From DATDCV01 sp036524155 (GTDB lineage Bacteria; Verrucomicrobiota; Verrucomicrobiia; Limisphaerales; UBA8199), in NCBI GenBank assembly GCA_036524155.1, contig DATDCV010000640.1:1-8792 (forward strand): a stretch of 8,792 nucleotides of DNA, written 5' to 3'. The position numbers and the translations under genes are program-made. Under the pieces are notes generated by a model. It saw only the letters and a list, made by a program, of their open reading frames with translations, was not told the DNA's origin and did no database searches. Of the stretch, positions 1 to 5,794 are shown piece after piece (position 1 is the first letter of the stretch; each line of letters starts with the position of its first letter).

Positions 1-122
1 CTCCTCTCCCCGACCCTCTCCTCCAGGGGAGGAGAGGGGGAAAGCAGCCGCGGCACTGTGAATACTGGCGGCCATGCGGGGTCCCCCTCACCGCCTCCGG
101 GGGAGAGGGGACAGGGGAGAGG
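1..122. repeat. GGGGAGAGG-type palindromic intergenic repeat
   Basis: Two C/T-rich then G/A-rich palindromes lie here. The first is a perfect 11-bp stem, CCCTCTCCTCC (14-24) pairing with GGAGGAGAGGG (28-38) across a 3-base AGG loop. The second is imperfect: GTCCCCCTC at 81-89 faces GAGGGGAC at 105-112. The nonamer GGGGAGAGG occurs at 100-108 and again at 114-122. From general familiarity, such elements are common between genes in several GC-rich phyla, and their role is not known to me. They lie past the 3' end of the leftward gene, so they could fold in its transcript, but no T-run is seen. The rest of the gap to 258 shows only a weak 5-bp hairpin, TTCTC/GAGAA, at 215-228. Confidence 0.6.
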
Positions 123-258
123 TGGCATTTGCTTTGTGGAAGGTCCATGGTCCCAAGTATTGCGCGAACGCGAAAGGAAGCTCTCCCTGCGCCTTCTCTC
201 ACCCCTGCTTCGTTTTCTCCCTGGAGAAGATAAGGAAAGGGGATGACAAGGCCGACGG

Positions 259-1008
259 TCATTCATCGAGTTTTCCTCCCACGGAAACGAGGTTTACGTC
301 ATCGAGCCAAATTGTTCCTCCGCCGATGGAATAGAAGTAGACGACGTATGTCTTTTTTCCTTCAGACGGCCGCCCGATTAGGGTGTATTGCTTCCACTCG
401 GGGTCGATCTTCTGCCTTAGTTCGCCCACGGCCGCCTCCTCGAAATTCACGAAGAGCATATTGTCCCCTTCACCCCGCGCCCAAAAAGTGAACCTGTACT
501 CGGTCACACCCGGGATGGCCGGCAGCGGCGGCGTGCTGATGCCGATGCGGCCCTTTTCCCCCGTGCACTTGATTCGCGCGGAATACTTCCCGGAGTGGAC
601 GAACTCTGGCGCGGTCTCCCACATGTTCTCGTAATCGCCGCCCCAGCTCCAGCCGCCCCACCAGAGCCAGCGCGACCGGTTCTTGTCTGAGTTCGGATTC
701 GTTTGTTCAAAGCCGCCGTTCTGGATGAAGTTTAGCGGCGGGGCCTCGACCGAGAGTGACTGCGGCTTGTAGGTTCCGGCGAGGCGCTGCTCAAGCATCT
801 GCTTCTTCCTGGTATAGGCGCCTTCGGTCAGGAGACTCCGTGATTTCTGTTGGTCGACGGACTTGATGGCTTGCTCGACGCGCTCCCGCGGCCAGAGCTT
901 CTGAGTCAGTTGTTTAACAGTTAAGGCGCTCTCCTGGGCCGTGGCCGCCAGGAGAGGTGCCCCGATTACGGTCACGCCCAGCCAGACCCCGATTCGCGGG
1001 TTAGTCAT
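259..1008 (-). CDS. Secreted protein with CBM4/9-like jelly-roll domain
   Basis: This 249-residue protein begins with a Sec signal peptide: a hydrophobic run at residues 6-22, then the Ala-Thr-Ala motif at 22-24 and likely cleavage before Gln25. A charged helical linker follows (about 28-80). The C-terminal part (about 92-243) has the layout of a family 4/9-like carbohydrate-binding jelly roll: the opening NGGFE motif at 97-101, aromatic-rich WLWWGGWSW at 114-122, HSGKYSARI at 138-146, YRFTFWARG at 171-179 and the closing IWLDDVNL at 233-240. It lacks a catalytic domain, so binding to a glycan or to a partner protein is the likely role; the ligand cannot be read. I chose the ATG at 1006-1008 because it places the signal peptide at the N-terminus. 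The same frame also opens at 1074, adding 22 residues rich in Cys and Ser that would be atypical before a signal peptide. Neither start has a clear ribosome-binding site. The gene is divergent from the 1218 lipoprotein gene. Confidence 0.8.
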   Translation of the reverse strand: MTNPRIGVWLGVTVIGAPLLAATAQESALTVKQLTQKLWPRERVEQAIKSVDQQKSRSLLTEGAYTRKKQMLEQRLAGTYKPQSLSVEAPPLNFIQNGGFEQTNPNSDKNRSRWLWWGGWSWGGDYENMWETAPEFVHSGKYSARIKCTGEKGRIGISTPPLPAIPGVTEYRFTFWARGEGDNMLFVNFEEAAVGELRQKIDPEWKQYTLIGRPSEGKKTYVVYFYSIGGGTIWLDDVNLVSVGGKLDE

Positions 1009-1217
1009 AACGGAAAGCGTTCTACTCGTTTGGCACGCCGGGCCACAAGCCTTTCCTGAAGCCGGCTCCGACATTTCGGGGATCCGGCCGGGAATAAAGG
1101 CCCCCCTCGCCCGGCGTAAAGGCAGCAGAACCCGTGGAATCGCCCCGTCAGCGCCCCGCCAAATGGATGCGAATTATGTGTTTGACTTGTTAGCGTGGAC
1201 GAAAGAGAACTAACGCT
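1009..1217. promoter_or_regulatory. Divergent intergenic region with candidate promoters
   Basis: This gap separates two genes that point away from each other and must hold promoters for both. On the minus strand, CATAAT (complement of 1173-1178) matches five of six bases of a sigma70 -10 box, but no good -35 lies 16-18 bp upstream of it. On the plus strand, TTGACT at 1182-1187 resembles a -35 box. A 17-bp spacer would put the -10 at GAGAAC (1205-1210), only three of six matches and almost at the start codon. TAGCGT (1191-1196) and ACGCTA (1213-1218) form a weak 6-bp inverted repeat over the start of the rightward gene. None of these is convincing alone, and this phylum's promoters may differ from the E. 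coli consensus. Confidence 0.3.
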
Positions 1218-1658
1218 ATGAAAGCAAAACTATTGACCATAGCAATGGCAGTGTCCGCCTTGATAGTCGTGGCGGTCGGCTGCAAGAAACAAGAGGAATC
1301 GACACCGCCTGCCGAGACCCAGAAGGCTGCGGATGGAGTCAAGTCGGAAGCCGCCAAAGCAGCGGAGTCCCTCAAGACCACCGCCAAGGAAGTCACCGAC
1401 CAGGCGACCGCGCAAGTTGACGCGGGCCAGCAACAGGCCCAAGGACTTATTGATCAAGCCAAGAACCTGGTCTCCCAAAACAAGTACCAGGACGCGGTGG
1501 CCAAGCTAAAAGAGCTCGCAAGCACCAAACTGACGCCAGACCAGCAAAAGCTGGTGGATGACTTGAAGGCAAAGATTCAGGCGGCATTGGCCAACACGGC
1601 CGTGTCAGGAACTAATGCGGCTTCTGCGCTGGGCAATATGCTGGGCGGAAAGAAGTAA
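1218..1658 (+). CDS. Small helical lipoprotein, TPR-like C-terminal half
   Basis: This 146-residue protein has a lipoprotein signal peptide: Lys2 and Lys4, a hydrophobic core at residues 5-20, and AVGC at 19-22 with Cys22 as the lipidated residue. Ala at -3 is less usual than Leu but is accepted. Residues 23-75 are Ala, Lys, Glu and Gln rich, with a spacing that suggests a long amphipathic helix or coiled coil. Residues 76-125 read like a TPR-type helical pair, with NKYQDAVAKLKEL at 89-101 as the clearest element. The tail is Ala/Gly rich and ends in GGKK. It probably sits on a membrane face in the periplasm as a structural or adaptor protein; I do not recognise a named family. The stretch before the ATG has only GAAAGAGA as a poor ribosome-binding site. 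The next gene starts 40 bp downstream on the same strand, so co-transcription is plausible. Confidence 0.82.
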   Translation: MKAKLLTIAMAVSALIVVAVGCKKQEESTPPAETQKAADGVKSEAAKAAESLKTTAKEVTDQATAQVDAGQQQAQGLIDQAKNLVSQNKYQDAVAKLKELASTKLTPDQQKLVDDLKAKIQAALANTAVSGTNAASALGNMLGGKK

Positions 1659-1698
1659 CGGTCGAAACTCTTAACGCCTAAAACCTCGATTCCTCCAG

Positions 1699-3936
1699 AT
1701 GAGTAACTCAACACCTTCCGCCAAACAATGGCGATTCTTTCGTGCCGGCGGCTTCGACCAGGTTAAACTCGAAACGGGCGCGGACCTCATGGCCATCGAC
1801 CAACTGGATCTCAAGCTCTGGGTCGCGCTGGCCTGTCCCGCCGCGGGGCTGGAATTCGATCAGGCAACACTGGCACTTATCGACACCGATAAGGACGGTC
1901 GCGTCAGGGCGCCGGAGTTGATCGCCGCCGTTAAATGGGCCGGCAGCATGGTCAAGAGCCCGGATGATCTTACTAAGGGCGCGCCGTCGCTCCGGGTGTC
2001 GGGGATCAACGAAGCCAACCCTGAAGGAAAAGCGATCAAGACCTTCGCTCAGCAAGTGCTCGGCAAGAGCGATGCCGACGTGATCTCCATCGAGGAGGCC
2101 GCGACCGCCGTCCAGACACTGGCCGGCAAGGCATTCAACGGCGATGGCATCGTAACCATCGAGTCGGCCGCCGATGAGGCGACCAAGGCTGTGATCAACG
2201 ATATCATCGCTTGTTGCGGCGCGGACACGGACGCCAGCGGAAAGCCGGGCGTGAGCCAGGCCAAAGTCGACCAGTTCTTCGGGGCCGCGGCGGCATACTC
2301 GGATTGGTGGAAGCAAGCGGAAGGAAACGCAGCAGTGCTGCCGCTGGGCGAACCAACCGCCGCCGCCGCTGCGGCTGTCAAGGCGGTAAAAAGCAAAGTG
2401 GATGATTATTTCGCCCGCTGCCGGCTGGCCGCTTTCGATCCGCGGGCGCTGACTGCCCTCAACCGCGAGGAAAAGGAATTCCTGGCGCTGGCGGCGAAAG
2501 ACCTCACCGCGACGGCGACCGAAGTCGCGGCGTTCCCGCTGGCTCGCATCGCGGCGGGCAGCCCGCTCCCCCTCGTGAGTGGAATCAACCCCGCGTGGTC
2601 GGATCTGATAACGACGCTCCGCACGGCGGCAGTCAAACCTTTGCTGGGGGACAAGACGTCGCTGACCGAAGCCGAGTGGAACATCCTGGTCGGCAAACTG
2701 GCTCCTTACGAAACCTGGTCCGGAACCAAAGCCGGCGGGACGGTCGAGAAGGTGGGACTGGCGCGGTTGCGCGAGATTCTCGCAGGGCAAGCTAAAGCAA
2801 CACTCACCGCGCTGATCGCTAAAGACAAGGCGGAGGAAACCAACGCGGCGGCCATCCACAGCCTCAACCGCCTGGTGCGCTACCACCGGGACCTGATGCA
2901 GCTCTGCTTGAATTTCGTTTCGTTCCAGGACTTCTACAGCCGCAGGAAGAGGGCCATCTTCCAGGCAGGCACACTCTACCTGGACCAACGGAGTTGCGAT
3001 CTTTGCCTGCGCGTGGAAGATGCCGCCAAGCACGCCGCCATGGCCGGACTGGCAGGCACCTACCTCGCGTATTGTGACTGCTTCCGCAAAGGAAGCGGCG
3101 AGAAGATGCAGATCGTGGCCGCTTTCACAGGAGGCGACTCCGACAACCTGATGGTGGGCCGCAACGGCGTGTTCTTCGACACCAAGGGTCGTGACTGGGA
3201 TGCTACCATTACCAAGATAGTCGATAATCCCATCAGCATTCGCCAAGCCTTCTTTGCCCCTTACAAGAAGCTCGTGCGCATGATCGAAGAGCAGGTGGCC
3301 AAGCGCGCCGCGGCCGCGGACGCGGCGGCCGATGCGAAGTTGGCAGCGGCGGCCAAGACCACGGTTAGCGGAGGGCCACCGCCCCCCAAACCGGCTGAAC
3401 CACCGAAAAAGATCGACACCGGAACGCTGGCGGCGATTGGCCTGGTGCTGACCACATTGCTTGCTGCATTGGGCGGCATCTTCGGCAAAATCGCCGGGCT
3501 ACCCTGGTGGCAGATACCGTTGGCGCTGCTGGCAATCATCATCTTGATCTCGACGCCATCCATGCTCATAGCGTATCTGAAACTACGGCGCCGGAACCTC
3601 GGGCCGATTCTTGACGCCAACGGCTGGGCTGTTAACGCGAAGGCCAAAATGAACGTTCCGTTCGGCGGGTCGCTCACCGGCATCGCCTCGCTGCCGCCGG
3701 GCTCCTCGCGCGACCTCGTCGATCCGTTCGCCGAAAAGAAGAGCCCATGGCCGAAGGTCATTCTGGTGGTGATCCTCCTGCTGATCGCTTATCTGGTCCT
3801 CAACAAGCTGGGCTACATCTACGACTGGACCGACGGGCGAGTAGGAGACCCAAAACCTGCCCGCGCGCAGGCCGCACCGGCGGCGCCAGCCTCGCTCCCC
3901 AGCGCGCCGGCTGCAACGGCTGAGTCGCCCAAATAA
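1699..3936 (+). CDS. EF-hand membrane protein of unknown function
   Basis: This 745-residue protein has no N-terminal signal peptide. It carries a canonical EF-hand loop at residues 62-73 (DTDKDGRVRAPE, with Asp1, Asp3, Asp5, Gly6 and Glu12), suggesting calcium binding. Two weaker loop-like stretches lie near 147-156 and 176-187. A motif VSGIN occurs at 100-104 and 293-297, hinting at an internal duplication. A Cys cluster, CxxC at 433-436 and CxC at 459-461, could bind metal. An Ala-rich stretch (535-553) and a Pro-rich stretch (560-569) lead to three predicted membrane helices at about 575-599, 605-627 and 686-703, followed by an Ala/Pro tail. The roughly 570-residue soluble part therefore precedes the membrane anchor. 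Without an N-terminal signal peptide it is probably cytoplasmic, but this is not certain. It resembles uncharacterised proteins usually labelled only by their EF-hand. No clear ribosome-binding site precedes the ATG. The 512-codon antisense frame opposite it is a GC-bias shadow. Confidence 0.88.
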   Translation: MSNSTPSAKQWRFFRAGGFDQVKLETGADLMAIDQLDLKLWVALACPAAGLEFDQATLALIDTDKDGRVRAPELIAAVKWAGSMVKSPDDLTKGAPSLRVSGINEANPEGKAIKTFAQQVLGKSDADVISIEEAATAVQTLAGKAFNGDGIVTIESAADEATKAVINDIIACCGADTDASGKPGVSQAKVDQFFGAAAAYSDWWKQAEGNAAVLPLGEPTAAAAAAVKAVKSKVDDYFARCRLAAFDPRALTALNREEKEFLALAAKDLTATATEVAAFPLARIAAGSPLPLVSGINPAWSDLITTLRTAAVKPLLGDKTSLTEAEWNILVGKLAPYETWSGTKAGGTVEKVGLARLREILAGQAKATLTALIAKDKAEETNAAAIHSLNRLVRYHRDLMQLCLNFVSFQDFYSRRKRAIFQAGTLYLDQRSCDLCLRVEDAAKHAAMAGLAGTYLAYCDCFRKGSGEKMQIVAAFTGGDSDNLMVGRNGVFFDTKGRDWDATITKIVDNPISIRQAFFAPYKKLVRMIEEQVAKRAAAADAAADAKLAAAAKTTVSGGPPPPKPAEPPKKIDTGTLAAIGLVLTTLLAALGGIFGKIAGLPWWQIPLALLAIIILISTPSMLIAYLKLRRRNLGPILDANGWAVNAKAKMNVPFGGSLTGIASLPPGSSRDLVDPFAEKKSPWPKVILVVILLLIAYLVLNKLGYIYDWTDGRVGDPKPARAQAAPAAPASLPSAPAATAESPK

Positions 3937-3952
3937 CCACTGTTTCCACCCG

Positions 3953-3988
3953 GGGGTGGGGCGCGGGGCCCTGACCGCGCCACACCCC
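3953..3988. terminator. Strong stem-loop after the EF-hand gene
   Basis: GGGGTGGGGCGCGG (3953-3966) pairs with CCGCGCCACACCCC (3975-3988) over 14 positions with one mismatch and an 8-base loop. It lies 17 bp past the stop codon. An overlapping smaller palindrome, CCACCC/GGGTGG (3946-3959), could compete with it. The bases after the stem are GGCTTCTTCAGCTTCTC, pyrimidine-rich but without a true T-run. It may therefore act as an imperfect terminator or as a 3'-end stabiliser. The structure is seen in the sequence; the function is inferred. Confidence 0.5.
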
Positions 3989-4149
3989 GGCTTCTTCAGC
4001 TTCTCCCGCGAACCCTGGTCCCGGGCCAACCGAAACCGGCGGCTCGCGAGGTGCGATCCGGCTACGGACAGGACTTCGTATTCTGCGTTGGCCCTGAACC
4101 TGCTTCGATCTACTCGCGCGCGGGTTAGTTGGCTTGTACTGGAACATTT

Positions 4150-4428
4150 ATGAAAAAGCTTACTGCGGTCCTGCTGGGTTGCATTCTGGCGTTCAACTTC
4201 GCCGCTTTCGCCGAAGTCAAAGAAGCTGACCAAAAATGGCTTGAAGCTGTCGAGAAAATGGTCACCAAAGGGGAAAAGAAGATCACAACTCCCAACGAAG
4301 ACCGTGTCAACCTGCTCAAGGCGTGGGGAGACAAGAAGGGCTACGCCGTCAAAGTGACCAAGACCGAGAAGAGTTACAGCCTCGAAGTGACACCCAAGGA
4401 AGCCCCCAAGGCCGTTGCCCAAAAGTAA
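4150..4428 (+). CDS. Small exported periplasmic protein, unknown function
   Basis: This 92-residue protein has a signal peptide: Met-Lys-Lys, a hydrophobic core at residues 4-17, and Ala-Phe-Ala at 19-21 with likely cleavage before Glu22. A LLGC motif at 8-11 resembles a lipobox but lies too near the N-terminus, so ordinary Sec cleavage is favoured. The mature part of about 71 residues is Lys/Glu rich and Cys-free. It contains a helical stretch (22-42), a central NEDRVNLLKAWGDKKGY (55-71), and alternating residues that could form a beta hairpin (72-87). I know no family for it. I chose the ATG at 4150 over the in-frame TTG at 4129 because only the ATG gives a proper signal peptide. A GGA at 4141-4143 is the only hint of a ribosome-binding site. 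It stands alone between a stem-loop upstream and a long gene-free stretch downstream. Confidence 0.75.
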   Translation: MKKLTAVLLGCILAFNFAAFAEVKEADQKWLEAVEKMVTKGEKKITTPNEDRVNLLKAWGDKKGYAVKVTKTEKSYSLEVTPKEAPKAVAQK

Positions 4429-4454
4429 GAGCGTCCTATCGAGGGGACTCTGCT

Positions 4455-4510
4455 GACACGGTTCCGGTCCCGCGCTCCAGGCTTTCTGCGGGCTCGGCAC
4501 CAGAACCGTC
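4455..4510 (+). terminator. Interrupted stem-loop after the 4150 gene
   Basis: GACACGGTTCCGGT (4455-4468) faces ACCAGAACCGTC (4499-4510) with a 2-base bulge and one mismatch. CCCGC (4469-4473) pairs with GCGGG (4488-4492) as an inner stem. It starts 26 bp after the stop codon. No T-run follows, so a terminator role is tentative. Confidence 0.35.
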
Positions 4511-4847
4511 AGGGTTCCCCGCACCGTTCCAGGCGTTCCCTGCCCTGGAGTGCTCCCGCCTCTTGAACACCTTGTACGCACCCCAGGCCAACCTGAATCG
4601 GCCCACAGTTGGCGCGGTTCAGCACTCTTGGTAGAACAATCACCCTGATCCCCTCCCTGCTTTTCAGCCCGATGGCGGAGTTGGGTGGAATCCCGGTGGA
4701 AGTCGCCACGGTGCCAGGGTGCGCGAGGTGGTGCTCCGCCAGGCTACTGAAAGGCAACTGGAGACCAGGGGCTCCGGCGACTAACGGCAGTGCCGCACGC
4801 GAGGGGGCCGGCAACTCGCGCAATGGGCCTTTATGGGTTAGGGTAGC

Positions 4848-5000
4848 ATGAACGCAGTCGCCCAGTATCCGCTCAGTCCTGGGTCGGAGCGCCGATTTTT
4901 AATCGGCTTAAGCGCGCCGATGGCCGCGTGTAAGCCGAGTGCAACTCGGCGCTCCGACCCAAGACTGAGCGGAGGCGTTGCCCAAGAGGTATGGCCATGA
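4848..5000 (+). CDS. Candidate 50-codon upstream ORF (doubtful)
   Basis: An ATG at 4848 opens 50 codons ending in TGA at 4998-5000. That stop overlaps the favoured ATG of the next gene (4997-4999) in the classic ATGA arrangement that permits coupled translation. The ORF runs through both arms of the 104-bp palindrome, so most of its residues are dictated by that repeat. The product is basic and Pro/Ser/Arg rich, with no signal peptide or known motif. The bases before the ATG (GGGTTAGGGTAGC) give no clear ribosome-binding site. It may be chance, or a leader ORF that couples translation to the lipoprotein gene. I list it because its stop position is striking, not because the protein looks real. 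Confidence 0.2.
   Translation: MNAVAQYPLSPGSERRFLIGLSAPMAACKPSATRRSDPRLSGGVAQEVWP
4869..4972. repeat. REPIN-like 104-bp palindrome with 27-bp arms
   Basis: The left arm (4869-4895, starting CCGCTCAGTC) is the inverted copy of the right arm (4946-4972), with a single C/T difference in 27 bases. Overlapping the inner ends of the arms are two small hairpins. GCCGATT (4891-4897) pairs with AATCGGC (4901-4907) across TTT, and GCCGAGT (4934-4940) pairs with ACTCGGC (4944-4950) across GCA. A further TCGGCTTA (4903-4910) pairs with TAAGCCGA (4931-4938). Two inverted hairpin units within one larger palindrome is the layout of a REPIN, a non-autonomous element moved by RAYT-type Y1 transposases. No transposase is in the window and no target-site duplication is evident. 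The element ends 12 bp before the ribosome-binding site of the next gene. Confidence 0.7.
4985..4989 (+). promoter_or_regulatory. AGAGG ribosome-binding site deciding the 4997 start
   Basis: AGAGG lies 7 bases before the ATG at 4997, an ideal spacing. It is only 1 base before the in-frame ATG at 4991, which is too close to work. This favours 4997 as the real start. It is the only respectable Shine-Dalgarno site I found in the window. Confidence 0.6.
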
Positions 5001-5677
5001 CGAACAATTCAACAACCGAAGAAGCCAGGTGGATGGTCCGAACCGCACGGTGGGCACTCCTAATCGTGGCGATTGCTGTCCTGGCGGGATGCCGTTCAAC
5101 CGGGTATGTGAAGAGCGACGCGACGGCCTGGAAAATGCAAGACCTCGCGCGCCAGGTCCGGGCGGAGGGCCTCGAACTGAAGACGACCACGTCAGGCCTG
5201 GATGACCTGGTTAACACTCCCTCGGGGAATCTCCGGCCGCAGTTCCAACAATTCGGCCGTGCTTTGGATCAACTTGTCGCCTCAAAGAAACGGGCCGGAA
5301 ATGTTGCGGGTGCCTTGGAACGAAAGCGCACCGCTTACTTCGAGGGTTGGGACAAGCAAACGCTGAGCATAAGCGCTGAGGACCTGCGCAAACAGAGCGA
5401 GGCGCGACGGAGGGAAGTGAGTAGCCAATACGAAACGACTTTCGGGCGCTTCCACGAGACCCAGCAGGCTCTGGCGCCATTGATCGGCTATTTGCAGGAC
5501 ATCCGCAAAGCGCTTGATTCCGACCTGACTGTCCCCGGGCTGCAGGCGGTCAAGCCCTCTGTCGTCAGCACCGGTGAAAAAGCTACTCAACTGCAGGCAC
5601 AGTTGACCCAATCGGCCGACGAACTGGATGGACTTGCAGCCCGCATGTCTTCTTTCGCCCCCCAGGAAAGCAAGTAA
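4997..5677 (+). CDS. DUF2959-like lipoprotein
   Basis: This 226-residue protein has an arginine-bearing N-region, a hydrophobic core at residues 18-30 and a textbook lipobox, LAGC, at 29-32, with Cys32 as the lipidated residue. The mature part is almost wholly alpha-helical. Its second half follows the pattern I associate with the DUF2959 family: LRKQSEARRREVSSQYETTF (120-139), an ALAPLIGYLQDIRKALDSDL stretch (148-167) corresponding to the family's conserved PVLxxxxDxxxxLKxxL region, then GLQAVKP (171-177) and a closing helix. Members are predicted membrane-anchored periplasmic helical proteins with no known biochemical role; the family match is from memory of its pattern, not a search. The start at 4997 is set by its AGAGG site; an ATG at 4991 would add only two residues. 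It converges on the DUF748 gene and sits directly downstream of a large palindrome that may affect its transcript. Confidence 0.85.
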   Translation: MTNNSTTEEARWMVRTARWALLIVAIAVLAGCRSTGYVKSDATAWKMQDLARQVRAEGLELKTTTSGLDDLVNTPSGNLRPQFQQFGRALDQLVASKKRAGNVAGALERKRTAYFEGWDKQTLSISAEDLRKQSEARRREVSSQYETTFGRFHETQQALAPLIGYLQDIRKALDSDLTVPGLQAVKPSVVSTGEKATQLQAQLTQSADELDGLAARMSSFAPQESK

Positions 5678-5794
5678 CCGCCCTTGGGCGATGCCTTCGA
5701 CAGAAACTTGTCGTATAGTCGGGCTGCGGTTAGTGGATGGTCCGGGAGGGTGTTGAGGCGTGGCGGAAACTGCTGTCTGGACACCCTGGTCGAC
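5678..5794. other. Convergent intergenic gap with small hairpins
   Basis: This 117-bp gap separates two genes whose ends face each other, so termination in both directions is expected here. Visible pairings are CGCCC/GGGCG (5679-5690, 2-base gap, so the closing pairs cannot form) and CGACA/TGTCG (5698-5713). GGGTGT and ACACCC also lie about 28 bases apart. None carries a T-run, so I do not name a specific terminator. Confidence 0.4.

Larger units (their letters stand above)
4429..4990. other. 562-bp gene-free stretch
   Basis: No convincing long gene is visible here. Frames open for 80 codons (plus strand, 4609-4851, TTG start) and 104 codons (minus strand, 4509-4823) have low-complexity, unstructured translations with no signal peptide or motif. 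The stretch holds a stem-loop at 4455-4510, a large palindrome at 4869-4972, and a 50-codon ORF (4848-5000) that runs through the palindrome to the next gene's start. Nothing recognisable is seen from about 4511 to 4847. It could be a decayed gene or a long leader for the DUF2959 gene, but the sequence does not decide between them. Confidence 0.6.

Noticed and set aside
1189..1218. Inverted repeat GTTAG/CTAAC and TAGCGT/ACGCTA as an operator
   Set aside because: Only 5-6 bp each with a 16-base spacer and mutually exclusive pairings, within chance expectation.
1708..3246. 512-codon open frame on the minus strand inside the EF-hand gene
   Set aside because: It is a codon-bias shadow of the plus-strand gene: the translation is Arg/Gly/His rich without domains, whereas the sense protein has an EF-hand and membrane helices.
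3583..4581. 332-codon minus-strand frame across the EF-hand 3' end and the 4150 gene
   Set aside because: It overlaps two supported genes on the other strand and shows no signal peptide or motif.
4509..4851. Two opposing open frames in the gene-free stretch (80 codons plus, 104 codons minus)
   Set aside because: No ribosome-binding site, signal peptide or recognisable fold; the composition looks like translated non-coding GC-rich DNA.
4869..4972. tRNA or riboswitch reading of the palindrome
   Set aside because: There is no acceptor, anticodon or T-arm layout and no riboswitch core that I recognise; symmetry of both arms fits a REP-type repeat better.
4860..4993. Possible target-site duplication (GCCCAGTAT against GCCCAAGAGGTAT) around the palindrome
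   Set aside because: The two flanks are not identical and the right-hand copy is not adjacent to the arm.
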